Notes under the pieces: generated by a model
What the model saw: the letters and a program-made list of their open reading frames with translations, nothing else
Databases searched by the model: none
What the model was told of the DNA's origin: nothing
Position numbers and translations under genes: made by a program
Shown: piece by piece, positions 21,925 to 31,625 of the stretch
Layout of the letters: every line of letters starts with the position of its first letter
Numbering within the stretch: the first letter of the stretch is position 1
Origin: Chitinophagaceae bacterium
GTDB lineage: Bacteria > Bacteroidota > Bacteroidia > Chitinophagales > Chitinophagaceae
Direction: 5' to 3'
Length of the DNA stretch: 64,000 nucleotides
Assembly (NCBI GenBank): GCA_024707305.1
Contig: JANPZZ010000005.1
Coordinates: 62,001 to 126,000, forward strand

Positions 21925-23055
21925 TTACAAGGTTTCCAGTTTTTTAGCAAGCGTTGGCGCTTCGGGTGCGTTCATGGCCGTCAGTTTTTCCTGAACCTCT
22001 TTTGCCTTCTTTTTATCTTTTTGGGCAATGTACACAAGGCCTTTGTAGTATATCGCGTACGACATCTCTCTCAACTGTAATGATCTGTCGATTGCTGCAT
22101 GTGCCTGGTCATATTTTTGCAGCCCATAATAAGCGTAACCCAATTCAGCATGATAAGCGGCTTCTTTTTCATTCAGTTTAAGGGCTGCCTGTAAAGAAGA
22201 GATCGCTTTTTCAAATTGTTTTTGATCGTTGTAGCACCAGGCCAGTCCATAGTGGTTATTAGGGTGGTCGGGATTTAATTCCACCGCCTTGCTATAATTT
22301 ACAAATGCTTTGTCCGACTCATCCTTTAATAAACGATAAACATCGCCAAGGCCTTTATAGGCGCCGCTGTTTTCAGCCTCAATTTCAATCGATCTCGTAT
22401 ATGCGACAATTGCCTCGTCGGCATTTCCAGTTTCAAAAAGAATATAGCCTTTTTCATTCCACGCTTCTACACTGGTGCTGTCGGCGACAATACTTTGGTT
22501 AATGCTGTTGAGTGCTGCGTCAAAATCACCAATCTCCACTTCGCAATATGCTTTGCGGTACCAGCTGCGAGCGCTTACGTATTCGGGTTCTTCGTATTTA
22601 ATATGCAACTGGTAATACTTCAATGCTGTGTTGTAATCCTTTTCCCATTCGAAGTAGCAGGTTGCCATTTGACGGTATGCCAGGGAATATTCCTCCTCCA
22701 GCGCAATGCATCGCTCATAAGCAGCAATGGCTTCTTTGCGACGGTCGGTGCGTTGATAGGCATAGCCATATTCAAATAAAAGTCCCGCTGATTCGCCGAG
22801 AATAGCCTTCGCTTTTGGCAAAACTTTCAGGGCTTCTTCATACTCACCAATCTCGTTGTACACCCAGGCCAGCGCATACCACGCGTTTCCATTTTGCGCA
22901 TTGAGTGCAGTAGCCTTTTTGTAGTGGCCGATAGCGTCCTCAAAACGGCCGTCACGCGAGGCTGCATTTCCCTGTTCATAATATTCTTTATCGGTGGGCT
23001 GGGCCAATGCTGGCATAGAAAAACTAACGGCGAGGAGAATTAAAAAGAAACGCAT
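21925..23055 (-). CDS. Exported tetratricopeptide-repeat protein
   Basis: 376 residues: signal peptide (FFLILLAVSFSMPALAQ) then about nine consecutive TPR units covering residues 20-370, for example NAWYALAWVYNEIGEYEEAL and AEAYHAELGYAYYG-like helices. TPR arrays mediate protein-protein contacts, and no catalytic domain is present. It converges on the oxidoreductase gene with a gap of only 5 bases and is divergent from the LytTR regulator 240 bases away. Function unknown. Confidence 0.8.
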   Translation of the reverse strand: MRFFLILLAVSFSMPALAQPTDKEYYEQGNAASRDGRFEDAIGHYKKATALNAQNGNAWYALAWVYNEIGEYEEALKVLPKAKAILGESAGLLFEYGYAYQRTDRRKEAIAAYERCIALEEEYSLAYRQMATCYFEWEKDYNTALKYYQLHIKYEEPEYVSARSWYRKAYCEVEIGDFDAALNSINQSIVADSTSVEAWNEKGYILFETGNADEAIVAYTRSIEIEAENSGAYKGLGDVYRLLKDESDKAFVNYSKAVELNPDHPNNHYGLAWCYNDQKQFEKAISSLQAALKLNEKEAAYHAELGYAYYGLQKYDQAHAAIDRSLQLREMSYAIYYKGLVYIAQKDKKKAKEVQEKLTAMNAPEAPTLAKKLETL

Positions 23056-23294
23056 GGAGGTTAATTATGGAACTAAAATACAATTGCGTACACGCCATGC
23101 AATACCCTCTCTTGGGTAGGAAAGTGTACAAAAAACACCGTTTCGCGCGGTTATTCACTCATAAATCCGGCCATTTGCTAAATAATCCGGAAAACGCTCA
23201 GGCATTTCTCCTAATTTACTGTTGAAATTGAAATACCGCCGGGTAAATAGCTATTGCGGTTTTCAAGAAAAATTATTCACCATTTTACTGAATT

Positions 23295-24044
23295 ATGATC
23301 CGGGCAATTTTAGTTGACGACGAGAAGAATGCACTTGAAATGATGGAGTGGCTGCTGAAAACCTACTGTCCGCAGGTTGAAATTGTAGCGATGTGCAATT
23401 CCGGAGAAATGGGGCTCGAAGCCATCCAGCGCCACCAGCCAGATGTCGTTTTCCTCGATATTGAAATGCCAAAGATGAACGGGTTTGATATGCTGGAGAA
23501 ATTTGACAGGCTGAACTTTGAAGTTGTTTTCTGTACCGCCTACGATCAATTTGCGATCAGGGCTTTTAAATACAGCGCGCTCAATTACCTGTTAAAGCCT
23601 GTAGATCCGGAAGATTTGAAATCGACCATACAACGTATTGAGGAGAAAAAGCAAATCCCCACACGTCAGCAGTTTGAGATGCTGATGCAGCAGATAAGAC
23701 AACCTTCCAAAGCAACACCGCAACGCATTGCGCTTACGGCTGCCGATGGACTTGTATTTGTGCCCACCGCCGACATTATTTATTGCGAAGCAGAAAGTAA
23801 TTACACCAATGTGATACTAACCGCCGGACGAAAAATCCTGATCTCGAAAGTGTTGAAAGAAATTGATGAAGCACTAAGTGGTCCCGACTTTTACCGCGTG
23901 CACAGTTCATTCCTGATTAACATCAGTCATATTAAAAAATTTGTGCGCGGCGATGGAGGATATATCATCATGGACAATGATGCCACGGTGAGTATTTCGC
24001 GCAACCGCAAGCAGGAGTTTATGGAGCTGTTTTCGAAGTTTTAA
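23295..24044 (+). CDS. LytTR-family response regulator
   Basis: 249 residues. The receiver domain (residues 1-120) has the acidic pair DDE, the phosphoacceptor Asp in VVFLDIEMP (about residue 55), the T in FCTAYD and K in LLKPVDP. The LytTR DNA-binding domain follows (residues 140-245: ADIIYCEAESNYTNV; FYRVHSSFLINISHIKKF). No histidine kinase is adjacent, so its partner is elsewhere. Such regulators in Bacteroidota pair with LytS/YehU-type kinases. Confidence 0.9.
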   Translation: MIRAILVDDEKNALEMMEWLLKTYCPQVEIVAMCNSGEMGLEAIQRHQPDVVFLDIEMPKMNGFDMLEKFDRLNFEVVFCTAYDQFAIRAFKYSALNYLLKPVDPEDLKSTIQRIEEKKQIPTRQQFEMLMQQIRQPSKATPQRIALTAADGLVFVPTADIIYCEAESNYTNVILTAGRKILISKVLKEIDEALSGPDFYRVHSSFLINISHIKKFVRGDGGYIIMDNDATVSISRNRKQEFMELFSKF

Positions 24045-24059
24045 TAACCATGTTATGGC

Positions 24060-24067
24060 TATCTTTG
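24060..24067 (+). promoter_or_regulatory. -7 promoter element (TATCTTTG)
   Basis: TATCTTTG matches TAnnTTTG, 16 bases before ATG 24084 of the small CxxC membrane protein and 10 before the alternative GTG. Confidence 0.55.
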
Positions 24068-24083
24068 CGGAAAATCAGTGAAA

Positions 24084-24299
24084 ATGAAAAAGCGGCTGGT
24101 TCTTCTCTTTTCTGCTCTGGTAATTGGGTTCTCTCTTTCTGCCCAATGTTCTATCTGTACAAAAACGGCTCAGCAGCTGGGTGAAAAACCGGCCAAAGCC
24201 CTGAATACAGGTATCATCTACATGGCGGCGGCACCGTTGGCAATTATCGGTTTCCTGGGTTATCGCTGGTATAAAAGTAATCGTGACGAGGCTGTATAA
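24084..24299 (+). CDS. Small exported membrane protein with a CxxC motif
   Basis: About 71 residues. A signal-like hydrophobic segment ends near SAQCSICTK, so the mature N-terminus would carry CSIC. A second hydrophobic segment (IIYMAAAPLAIIGFLGYRW) anchors it, with a short charged tail. The CxxC could bind a metal or take part in thiol chemistry, though only these two cysteines are seen. Start is ATG 24084 or GTG 24078. The stop codon is immediately adjacent to the stop of meaB on the other strand. I do not recognise a named family. Confidence 0.65.
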   Translation: MKKRLVLLFSALVIGFSLSAQCSICTKTAQQLGEKPAKALNTGIIYMAAAPLAIIGFLGYRWYKSNRDEAV

Positions 24300-25199
24300 T
24301 CAGAATTGGCTGGCGATTCTAAACAGGTTAAACTGACCCGTGGCCAGTTCTTCCCTTATTTTTTCACTAATAACTGCGGGTTGCACATCTTTCATCCGCA
24401 AACGCTGGATAATCTGCATTACACGATTGGTGAGCAGCCACACTTTCCGATCATTGTTTAATTCTTCGTGGGCTGCATCTTTTCGTATCGCGTCTTTCAG
24501 TTCCTGAATCCCTTCTTTTTTGTCGGCAATGGTTTTAATAACCGGAATGGTTCGTTCCTGTTGGCTAAATGCCGGCGCCATCATCAGGCGAAGGTTGTTT
24601 ACAAATCGATCTGCATCGGGCCGGTCGCTTTTGTTGACCACAAAAATGTCGGCAATCTCCATCACACCGGCTTTCATTGTTTGTATTTCATCTCCGGCTT
24701 CAGGAACCAAAACCAGCACTGTTGTGTCGGCGAGGCCGGCAATTTCTACTTCACTTTGCCCGATTCCAATTGTTTCAACCAGGATGTAATCAAAACCTGC
24801 AGCCTGCATTACAGCGGTAATTTCAATTATCATTTGGTTTAAGCCGCCGAGACTTCCGCGGCTGGCCAGCGAGCGAATGTATACATTGGGATGGTTGTAC
24901 CATTGATTCATGCGGATACGGTCGCCCAAAACGGCACCCAGGTTAAAAGGCGAAGAAGGGTCCACGCATAATACCCCCACTTTTTTTCCATCGGCCACCC
25001 ATTCACCGATCAAAGCATCAACCAGTGTACTCTTTCCAGCGCCGGGAGGGCCGGTAATGCCCACCAGTCGCGCCGAGCCCGCAGGCAACTGACTCAAAAA
25101 CGGAAGCCAGCCATCCTGCTCGTTTTCCACGAGACTAATAGCCCGCGCGAGCGATTTATGATTGTCTTTTCCTAAGTTGTTTAAGAGGGCCTGCCACAT
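24300..25199 (-). CDS. meaB: Methylmalonyl-CoA mutase-associated GTPase
   Basis: G3E-family P-loop GTPase with ITGPPGAGKSTLVDAL (P-loop), CVDPSSPF, ETIGIGQSE (switch) and VNKSDRPDA (base recognition). MeaB guards methylmalonyl-CoA mutase by gating delivery of adenosylcobalamin. The mutase genes are not in this window. At 299 residues it is slightly shorter than many homologues (about 320-330), mainly at the C-terminus. A -7 element (TACATTTG on the coding strand) lies at 25220-25227, very near the start. Confidence 0.9.
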   Translation of the reverse strand: MWQALLNNLGKDNHKSLARAISLVENEQDGWLPFLSQLPAGSARLVGITGPPGAGKSTLVDALIGEWVADGKKVGVLCVDPSSPFNLGAVLGDRIRMNQWYNHPNVYIRSLASRGSLGGLNQMIIEITAVMQAAGFDYILVETIGIGQSEVEIAGLADTTVLVLVPEAGDEIQTMKAGVMEIADIFVVNKSDRPDADRFVNNLRLMMAPAFSQQERTIPVIKTIADKKEGIQELKDAIRKDAAHEELNNDRKVWLLTNRVMQIIQRLRMKDVQPAVISEKIREELATGQFNLFRIASQF

Positions 25200-25219
25200 A
25201 ATTTTGAATCCGGTAGGTA

Positions 25220-25227
25220 CAAATGTA
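25220..25227 (-). promoter_or_regulatory. -7 promoter element for meaB (TACATTTG)
   Basis: Coding-strand TACATTTG matches TAnnTTTG 20 bases before the meaB start. Confidence 0.45.
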
Positions 25228-25364
25228 ACTTTTGGTAAGCGGTTTGCCGTTTACCCTTTATGGTTTTTTATCAGCCGTATTGTGAATTCACATGCATTTC
25301 AACGACATGCTGAAAAAAACAGCAAACCTCATTCTGCAAAATCTAAATCAGATACCTTTACCAT

Positions 25365-26000
25365 ATGACCAACTTCATCCCTATTTTTCCATTGGGTATC
25401 GTGGTTTATCCGGGCGAGCAATTGAATCTTCACATTTTTGAACCCCGATATAAGCAACTGGTAAAGGAGTGCTTTGAAAAACAAAAAGCGTTTGGCGTTC
25501 CCACCGTAATAGAAAACCGTTTGCAGGAAATGGGTTCGCTGGTGACTGTTCAGGAAATTGTAAAGGAATATGAGGGCGGCGAGATGGACATTGTCACACG
25601 TGGTAGTACCGTGTTTCGCGTGCTGGAAGTGATCAAAGACATTCCTGACAAATTGTATAGCGGTGCTATTGTGAGTTATCCCGATAATAGGGAAGAGGGC
25701 AATGCGGAAAAAATGCGCGCAGTGCTTGCAGGTATTCGTGAACTGCATCGGTTATTGAACCTGGCAAAAGATTTTAAAAAACCGGAAGAAGAACTGAAAA
25801 CTTATGACGTTGCGCATCATGTGGGTTTGTCGCTGGAAGAAGAATATGAATTACTTGGGCTAATGGATGAACGCCAGCGACAGGAATATCTTAAACGACA
25901 TCTTGCGAAAGTACTTCCTGTGGCCGAAGGAATCGAAGAAATGAAAGAAAAATTAAAACTAAACGGACACTTTAAAAACCTGGAAGGGTTTGATATCTAG
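25365..26000 (+). CDS. Lon N-terminal-like substrate-binding domain protein
   Basis: 211 residues matching the N-terminal LAN domain of Lon protease without ATPase or protease parts (PIFPLGIVVYPGEQLNLHIFEPRYKQLV). Stand-alone forms of this domain are widespread. They are presumed to bind proteins, but no reaction is established. The C-terminal half is helical (EEEYELLGLMDERQRQEYLKRHL). coaX follows 46 bases downstream, likely co-transcribed. Confidence 0.85.
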   Translation: MTNFIPIFPLGIVVYPGEQLNLHIFEPRYKQLVKECFEKQKAFGVPTVIENRLQEMGSLVTVQEIVKEYEGGEMDIVTRGSTVFRVLEVIKDIPDKLYSGAIVSYPDNREEGNAEKMRAVLAGIRELHRLLNLAKDFKKPEEELKTYDVAHHVGLSLEEEYELLGLMDERQRQEYLKRHLAKVLPVAEGIEEMKEKLKLNGHFKNLEGFDI

Positions 26001-26046
26001 CATGCGTTTAGAAGAAACATAACCAAAAAGCAACTGCAAATAAAAC

Positions 26047-26772
26047 ATGTCTGTAACACTTTGTTTTGATTTTGGAAATACGCGCCGGAAGATGGCTGTG
26101 TTTAACGACGGAGAACTGGATCGTGTGGAAGTGGTGGCTGATGACAGCGATTCAATCCGGTCTATTCTGGACAAATACAAACCGCGCAAAAGCATTCTTA
26201 GCTCTGTCGTCGATCATAATCCCGAGCTGGAATCCCTACTGGAAGATAATACGCGTTTCCATAAATTAAATCACGAAACAAAGTTGTCGTTTAGTACACC
26301 TGTGGGAAAGCCGGAAACCATTGGTGCCGACAGGCTGGCGTTGATTTCAGGGGCGGTACACCAGTTTCCCAAACAGCATAATCTGGTAATTGCGCTGGGC
26401 AGTGCCGTTACCTATAACTTCTGTAATAAATTTCATGAGTTTCTGGGTGGCGGCATTTCTCCGGGCCTGGAGATGCGTCTGAAGTCCCTTAACTATTATA
26501 CCGCCAAGTTGCCGCTGGTAAAGGCGAGTAGCAATGCGCCGTTGATTGGTTACGACACGGCCACCAACATCCTGAGCGGGGTGGTTTTAGGGATGGCCTA
26601 CGAAATCGATGGATTTATCGACGAATACGCCCGAAAATTCGACAACTTTAACGTGCTGTTAACCGGGGGTGATATAGTGTTTTTGGCTTCACACCTGAAA
26701 AACAGGATATTTGCAGACCCTGATTTAATATTTAAAGGTCTTTATGCCATTAGTGAAGTCAATAACCCCTAA
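26047..26772 (+). CDS. coaX: Type III pantothenate kinase
   Basis: ASKHA-fold kinase performing the first step of coenzyme A synthesis. Conserved blocks are visible: LCFDFGNTRRK (phosphate-binding start), GADRLALISGA and ALGSAVTYN, with the glycine-rich FLGGGISPGLEMR. 241 residues, normal length. The next gene, an outer-membrane protein, begins within the tail of the CDS region (ATG 26783, 10 bases after the stop). In Bacteroidota this order is common. Confidence 0.9.
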   Translation: MSVTLCFDFGNTRRKMAVFNDGELDRVEVVADDSDSIRSILDKYKPRKSILSSVVDHNPELESLLEDNTRFHKLNHETKLSFSTPVGKPETIGADRLALISGAVHQFPKQHNLVIALGSAVTYNFCNKFHEFLGGGISPGLEMRLKSLNYYTAKLPLVKASSNAPLIGYDTATNILSGVVLGMAYEIDGFIDEYARKFDNFNVLLTGGDIVFLASHLKNRIFADPDLIFKGLYAISEVNNP

Positions 26773-26782
26773 GATTATCAAC

Positions 26783-28166
26783 ATGTTAGGAGGTAAGTGG
26801 TTTGCGATAAGTTTGATTCTGACTGCTTATAGTTTACCCGCATCTGCGCAGGATAACTCACCTTACAGCCGTTTCGGCTTAGGCGATCTTGTGCCCAATA
26901 CGAATATCAACACCCGCGCAATGGGTGGAATATCCGCCGGATATACCGATTTCAAATCGATCAATTATAACAACCCGGCGAGCTTTGGATCTTTTTCTGG
27001 CCATCAGGGAAAACACAACCAAAAAGCTTCAATCTGGTCGCGCGATTTTTGATGCCGGTCTCAACCTCGAGAGCCGCACCCTCCGCGAACCAAATAATAT
27101 AGAAAAATTCACCGCAAGCAATCTCCTGTTTTCGCATATTCAGGTGGGTTTGCCGCTGCAACGCAACTGGGGATTGGTGTTCGGTCTCCGTCCCGTAAGC
27201 CGCATCAGCTATAAGATGGCACGTTTCAGCCGTTTGACGGATCCTAACTCGGGCCTGCCAATCGACAGTGCACTTACAACGAATGAAGGCGATGGCGGAA
27301 CTTACCTCGTGAGCCTTGGTACCGGTTATAAGTTTGAACTGAACGATAAAAACGAAATCAGCCTCGGCATCAATGGCGGTTATTTGTTTGGCAAAAAAGA
27401 TATCTCTAACAGGATCTCTCTCATCAACGACTCGTTGACATACAATTCAGGGAACTTCCAAACGCTTACAACCTACGGAAATATTCACCTCGAAGGTGGA
27501 CTGCAATACACATCGTATTTCGTGAAAAAGAATGATGAGATCATGAGCCTCACGCTGGGTGCATTCGGTAGTATGAAAGAAGACCTGCGTGCACGCCAGG
27601 ATGTGATCCGCGAAACTTATATGTGGGATGAGTCTGTAGGATACTCACGTCTCGACAGTGTAACTGAAACGCGCGATGTGAAAGGAACCGTTGTATATCC
27701 ATCACAGTTTACTGCAGGATTTGTATTACGCCGTGAAGCATTTAAGAAAGTGTCATGGTTAATTGGCGTTGATATCGTGAAACAAAACTGGAATGAGTTT
27801 GTGTTTTTCGGAGAAAAAGATCCATCCATCCAAAGCAGGACTGAAGTTCGCGTAGGTGGTCAGATTCGCCCGATTGCCAGAGCAAATTACTTCAGCAATG
27901 TGGCTTATCGTTTTGGCTTTTTCATGGGCAACGATTACCTGAAAGTTCAACAACAAAAGCTGCCGATATTTGGAGCAACTATGGGATTTGAATTACCCAT
28001 CCGTCGTTTCACCCGCCAGGCAGGCAACCAGGAAACAGCTATTAACGTGGCACTTGAATATGTGCGCCGCGGTAATAACGACAACCTGTTGAAGGAAAAC
28101 CTTTTCCGCGTATCATTCGGATTTTCGCTCAGCGATGCGTGGTTCATGAAGCGTAAGTTTGATTAA
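26783..28166 (+). CDS. Outer-membrane beta-barrel protein, one frameshift
   Basis: About 460 residues: signal peptide (GGKWFAISLILTAYSLPASAQ), then NSPYSRFGLGDLVPNTN and a predicted barrel with alternating beta strands ending in FSLSDAWFMKRKFD. The start of the mature protein (YSRFGLGDL, MGGISAGY) resembles a Bacteroidota family of FadL/porin-like proteins. One extra T in the T5 run at 26992-26996 breaks the frame. Removing it joins NPASFGSFLAIRENTTKK. coaX upstream and lptC downstream suggest an envelope operon. Exact role unknown. Confidence 0.75.
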
Positions 28167-28206
28167 TATCGACAGATATTTTCAAACCCGTTTACATAAT
28201 TACATC

Positions 28207-28772
28207 ATGATCGTGGTTCGTTCCTTTTTTCTCTCGTGATTTTTTTCTCCAGCTTGCTGGTGATGACCGGTTGCGAAAACACGCAGGAAGAAATTGATGT
28301 GTGGACGAAAGAAAGCCGCAATTATGAAACAGCGCGCGGCGTGGAAAGTTATTTGAGTGAGCAGGGAAAACTAAAAGCCAAACTCACAGCGCCACTCATG
28401 TTGCGCAGCATTCGCGACACACAATACCTCGAATTTCCTGAATCACTGCACGTTGATTTTTACAACGACAGCACCCAGATAGAAACCTGGCTCGATAGCA
28501 AATACGGAAAGTATTACGAAGTGTTTGCAAAAGTGTACCTGCGCGATAGCGTGGTTATCATCACCCTGAACCAGGACACATTGCGTTGCCACGATCTTTG
28601 GTGGGACCAGAACAAAGGCATCTTCTACACAGATAGTGTTGCTACTTATCATTCACCCGGCAATAATGTATATGGAGGCCGAGGGATGGAAGCAACGCAG
28701 GATTTAAAAACCGTTACTTTCAAACAACCATTGGCTACAATGGAAGTAAAAGAAACCGCCACCACACCGTAG
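28207..28772 (+). CDS. lptC: LPS export lipoprotein LptC, one frameshift
   Basis: Periplasmic bridge protein of the Lpt system carrying lipopolysaccharide from the inner membrane to LptA. Here it has a lipobox (LLVMTGC) at about residue 22, as in other Bacteroidota. The beta-jellyroll begins ARGVESYLSEQGKLKAKLTAPLM. ATG 28207 begins MIVVRSFF; a missing T in the T6 run 28225-28230 separates it from the rest. The alternative GTG 28236 would give a signal with no basic N-terminus. About 188 residues, standard. Confidence 0.82.
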
Positions 28773-28802
28773 CGGCGGAATACAATTTTCTTTTTAAAAA
28801 GA

Positions 28803-29625
28803 CTAGTCTACAAACAAATCGTTGAACAGGTTGCCGCCGGGAACAACAGCGTAATGGTCGAGATCGGTAATGCCTTCGTTTGCAAACACTTCTTCATCAA
28901 TAAAAGTATTACCTGTACACGCCGATGATGGTTTACTAAAAATATGCCAGGCCGCATCTGCGAGTATTTCAGGTTTGCGGCTCATGCGAGCGAGTGCTTC
29001 GCCTCCCAGCAGGTTGCGTACTGCAGCGGTATCAATTGTAGTACGTGGCCACAGTGCATTACTCGCAATGCGGTATTGCTTCAATTCTTCTGCCCACCCC
29101 AATGCCATCATCGACATATTGTATTTGCTGAGCGTATAGGCAATATGTCCACCCAACCATTTTGGCTTTAATGATATTGGCGGCGACAATGTGAGTATGT
29201 GTGGATTCTCAGCTTTTTTTTAGATGCGGTATACATGCTTTTGTAACGAAGAAAGTTCCCCGCACATTGATATCATGCATCAGGTCGAAACGTTTGGGCT
29301 CGGTGATTTCTGTTGTTGTTAAAGAAATCGCCGATGCATTGTTTACGAGAATATCGATGCCTCCAAACTTCTCCACTGCCAGTTGTACAGTTTGAGCCAC
29401 CTGGTCTTCAAACCGGATATCGCAACGAAGCGCGAGTGCCTGCCCGCCCGCTTCTTCCATTTCTTTTGCAGCAGAAAAGATTGTACCGCCGAGTTTTGAA
29501 TTCTCCTCAGTAGATTTTGCAGCGATGACAATATTGGCTCCTTCTTTCGCCAGCTTTAAGCCAATGGCTTTACCAATTCCACGACTGGCTCCGGTAATGA
29601 GTACCGTTTTATTTTTAAAACTCAT
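28803..29625 (-). CDS. SDR-family oxidoreductase (HSDL2-like), one frameshift
   Basis: Short-chain dehydrogenase of about 274 residues. The coenzyme motif is TGASRGIGKAIG, NNASAI follows strand 4, and the catalytic region is now split: SPPISLKPKWLGGHIAYTLSKYNMSM holds the YxxxK pair. The pattern NALWPRTTIDTAAVRNLLGG resembles the hydroxysteroid dehydrogenase-like 2 group. An extra base in the T8 run at 29214-29221 (A8 on the coding strand) breaks it. Correction reads HLKKAENPHILTLSPP. The substrate is not known. Convergent with lptC. Confidence 0.83.
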
Positions 29626-29695
29626 AAAATGCTTTGAATTGAAGATATGATTTTTATAGAAAGCAAAATCCGAAAATCATACAGGCAGTCGCAAC

Positions 29696-29735
29696 AAAAA
29701 AAACCTGTAAGATCATGCGACCTTACAGGTTTTAT
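29696..29735 (-). terminator. Intrinsic terminator after lysS
   Basis: AAAACCTGTAAG pairs perfectly with CTTACAGGTTTT around a 9-10 base loop, and the run of eight A on the plus strand gives the U tract for leftward transcription from lysS. Confidence 0.85.
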
Positions 29736-29760
29736 ATTTAGAGAATTACTTCTGTTGTGA

Positions 29761-31311
29761 TTATTCTTTTTCTTCTTTCTCTTCTTTCTCGCCAGCCACT
29801 TTTTCAGGTCGCATTTGGGGGAACAGGAGTACATCCTGGATAGAAACATGTCCGGTAAGAAGCATACAGAGTCGATCGATACCAATACCGATACCAGCTG
29901 TTGGCGGCATACCATATTCCAGTGCGCGCAGGAAATCGTGATCGATAAACATGGCTTCATCGTCGCCACGCTCCATCAACTTTACCTGATCTTCAAAGCG
30001 CTCGCGCTGGTCGATTGGGTCATTCAGTTCGGTGTAAGCGTTTGCTATTTCTTTACCATTGATCATGAGTTCAAATCGTTCCACCAGTCCGGGCTTATCA
30101 CGATGCTTTTTGGTAAGCGGACTCATTTCTACCGGGTAGTCGGTAATAAATGTTGGCTGGATATAATGATGCTCACATTTTTCGCCGAAGATGAGATCAA
30201 TCAACTTGCCTTTACCCATAGAAGGTTCTACGGGCAGATTCAATTGTTTACAAACCGAACGCAATTGCTCTTCGTTCATGCGGCTTACATCAAAACCGGT
30301 ATGTTCTTCAATTGCTTCAAAAATAGTTACCCTGCGGTAAGGAGCTTTGAATGAAATGGTGTTGTTTCCAACAACAACTTCAGTGTTGCCATTTACATCA
30401 ATGGCAGCTTTTTCAAGCAATGCCTCTGTGGTATCCATCATCCACTGGTAATCTTTATACGCCACGTAGAATTCGAGAATGGTAAACTCGGGATTGTGTG
30501 TACGATCCATTCCTTCGTTGCGGAAGTTGCGGCTGAATTCGTATACCCAGTCAAACCCGCCTACAATCAGGCGTTTGAGGTAAAGTTCGTTCGCAATACG
30601 CAAGTAGAACGGAACATCCAGCGCATTGTGGTGTGTAATAAATGGACGGGCAGCCGCGCCACCAGGAATGCTTTGCAAAACAGGAGTATCTACTTCCAGC
30701 GCTCCTGCATTATTGAGGAATTCACGGATGGAGTTGATCATTTTTGAGCGTTTCACAAAGGTCTCTTTCACGCCGGGATTCACAATCAGGTCGGCATAGC
30801 GCTGACGATAGCGGAATTCGGGATCTGTTACTTCGTCGAAAGTCTGGTCACCTGCAGTTTTGACCACGGGCAACGGACGGAGTGATTTGCCAAGTAATGT
30901 AAGTTCTGTAACGTGCACAGACGTTTCGCCGGTTTTAGTTTTAAATACAAAACCTTTGATACCGATAAAATCCCCGAGGTCAATCAGCTTTTTCCAAACA
31001 ATATCATAGAGGCTTTTATCTTCACCGGGGCAGATATCGTCGCGGCGGATATATACCTGAATCTTTCCTTTTCCATCCTGGATCACAGCAAAGTTTGCCT
31101 TCCCCATATCGCGGATGCTCATCAGGCGGCCGGCGAGGCAAACATTGGTCCACTGATCTTTATTCTCCTCGGTAAATTGTTCCCTGATTTCTGTAGAATA
31201 ATGGGTAACCGGGAATAATGCAGCCGGATAAGGCTCAATTCCCATCATTATCAACTCAGCCAGCTTTTCACGCCGCAATTGCTCCTGCTCAGAAAGATGT
31301 ACAGTACTCAT
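29761..31311 (-). CDS. lysS: Lysyl-tRNA synthetase (class II)
   Basis: 516 residues, normal for LysS. The anticodon-binding OB fold (VCLAGRLMSIRDMGKANFAV) precedes the class II core with motif 2 (FRNEGMDRTHNPEFTILEFY) and motif 3 (GIGIGIDRLCML). It attaches lysine to tRNA-Lys in the cytoplasm. The C-terminus ends in a low-complexity acidic/basic tail (EKEEKEEKE). A -7 element lies at 31338-31345. Terminator follows at 29696-29735. Confidence 0.95.
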   Translation of the reverse strand: MSTVHLSEQEQLRREKLAELIMMGIEPYPAALFPVTHYSTEIREQFTEENKDQWTNVCLAGRLMSIRDMGKANFAVIQDGKGKIQVYIRRDDICPGEDKSLYDIVWKKLIDLGDFIGIKGFVFKTKTGETSVHVTELTLLGKSLRPLPVVKTAGDQTFDEVTDPEFRYRQRYADLIVNPGVKETFVKRSKMINSIREFLNNAGALEVDTPVLQSIPGGAAARPFITHHNALDVPFYLRIANELYLKRLIVGGFDWVYEFSRNFRNEGMDRTHNPEFTILEFYVAYKDYQWMMDTTEALLEKAAIDVNGNTEVVVGNNTISFKAPYRRVTIFEAIEEHTGFDVSRMNEEQLRSVCKQLNLPVEPSMGKGKLIDLIFGEKCEHHYIQPTFITDYPVEMSPLTKKHRDKPGLVERFELMINGKEIANAYTELNDPIDQRERFEDQVKLMERGDDEAMFIDHDFLRALEYGMPPTAGIGIGIDRLCMLLTGHVSIQDVLLFPQMRPEKVAGEKEEKEEKE

Positions 31312-31337
31312 TAAAATTATGTGTTAAAAAAGTGGGG

Positions 31338-31345
31338 CAAAGGTA
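31338..31345 (-). promoter_or_regulatory. -7 promoter element for lysS (TACCTTTG)
   Basis: Coding-strand TACCTTTG lies 26 bases before the lysS start, the same element as at typA. Confidence 0.55.
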
Positions 31346-31351
31346 AGTAAA

Positions 31352-31538
31352 GATGATCGATGTCCGGTGACCGATGATCGATGATCGATGGTCGATGATC
31401 GATGATCGATGACCGATGACCGATGGTGGATGGTCGAAGTAAGTTTAATGCGGAGGTATACCGGTTCTGCACTGGGCAGGGGCAACTCTCATTTACAGCA
31501 TACCTCGATCATCCACCATCGATCATCGACCATCGATT
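31352..31538. repeat. CGATGATC-word inverted-arm element
   Basis: The stretch 31352-31437 is built of CGATGATC / CGATGACC / CGATGGTC words. Its last 34 bases (31404-31437) match the reverse complement of 31505-31538 at 29 positions. The core 31438-31504 contains its own GGTAT/ATACC ends. It lies between lysS and the DUF4197 gene. Confidence 0.75.
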
Positions 31539-31625
31539 TCTGTTATTCTTTCCCCAATTCTCCCCAATCCCTTGCAAAACCCGGCGATGTACGCTAATTT
31601 CAGTGTTTTAAAATCAATTACGCGT

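Noticed and set aside
31352-31437. CGATGATC tract as a CRISPR or DnaA-box cluster
   Set aside because: The words run together without spacers and do not match TTATCCACA-type boxes.
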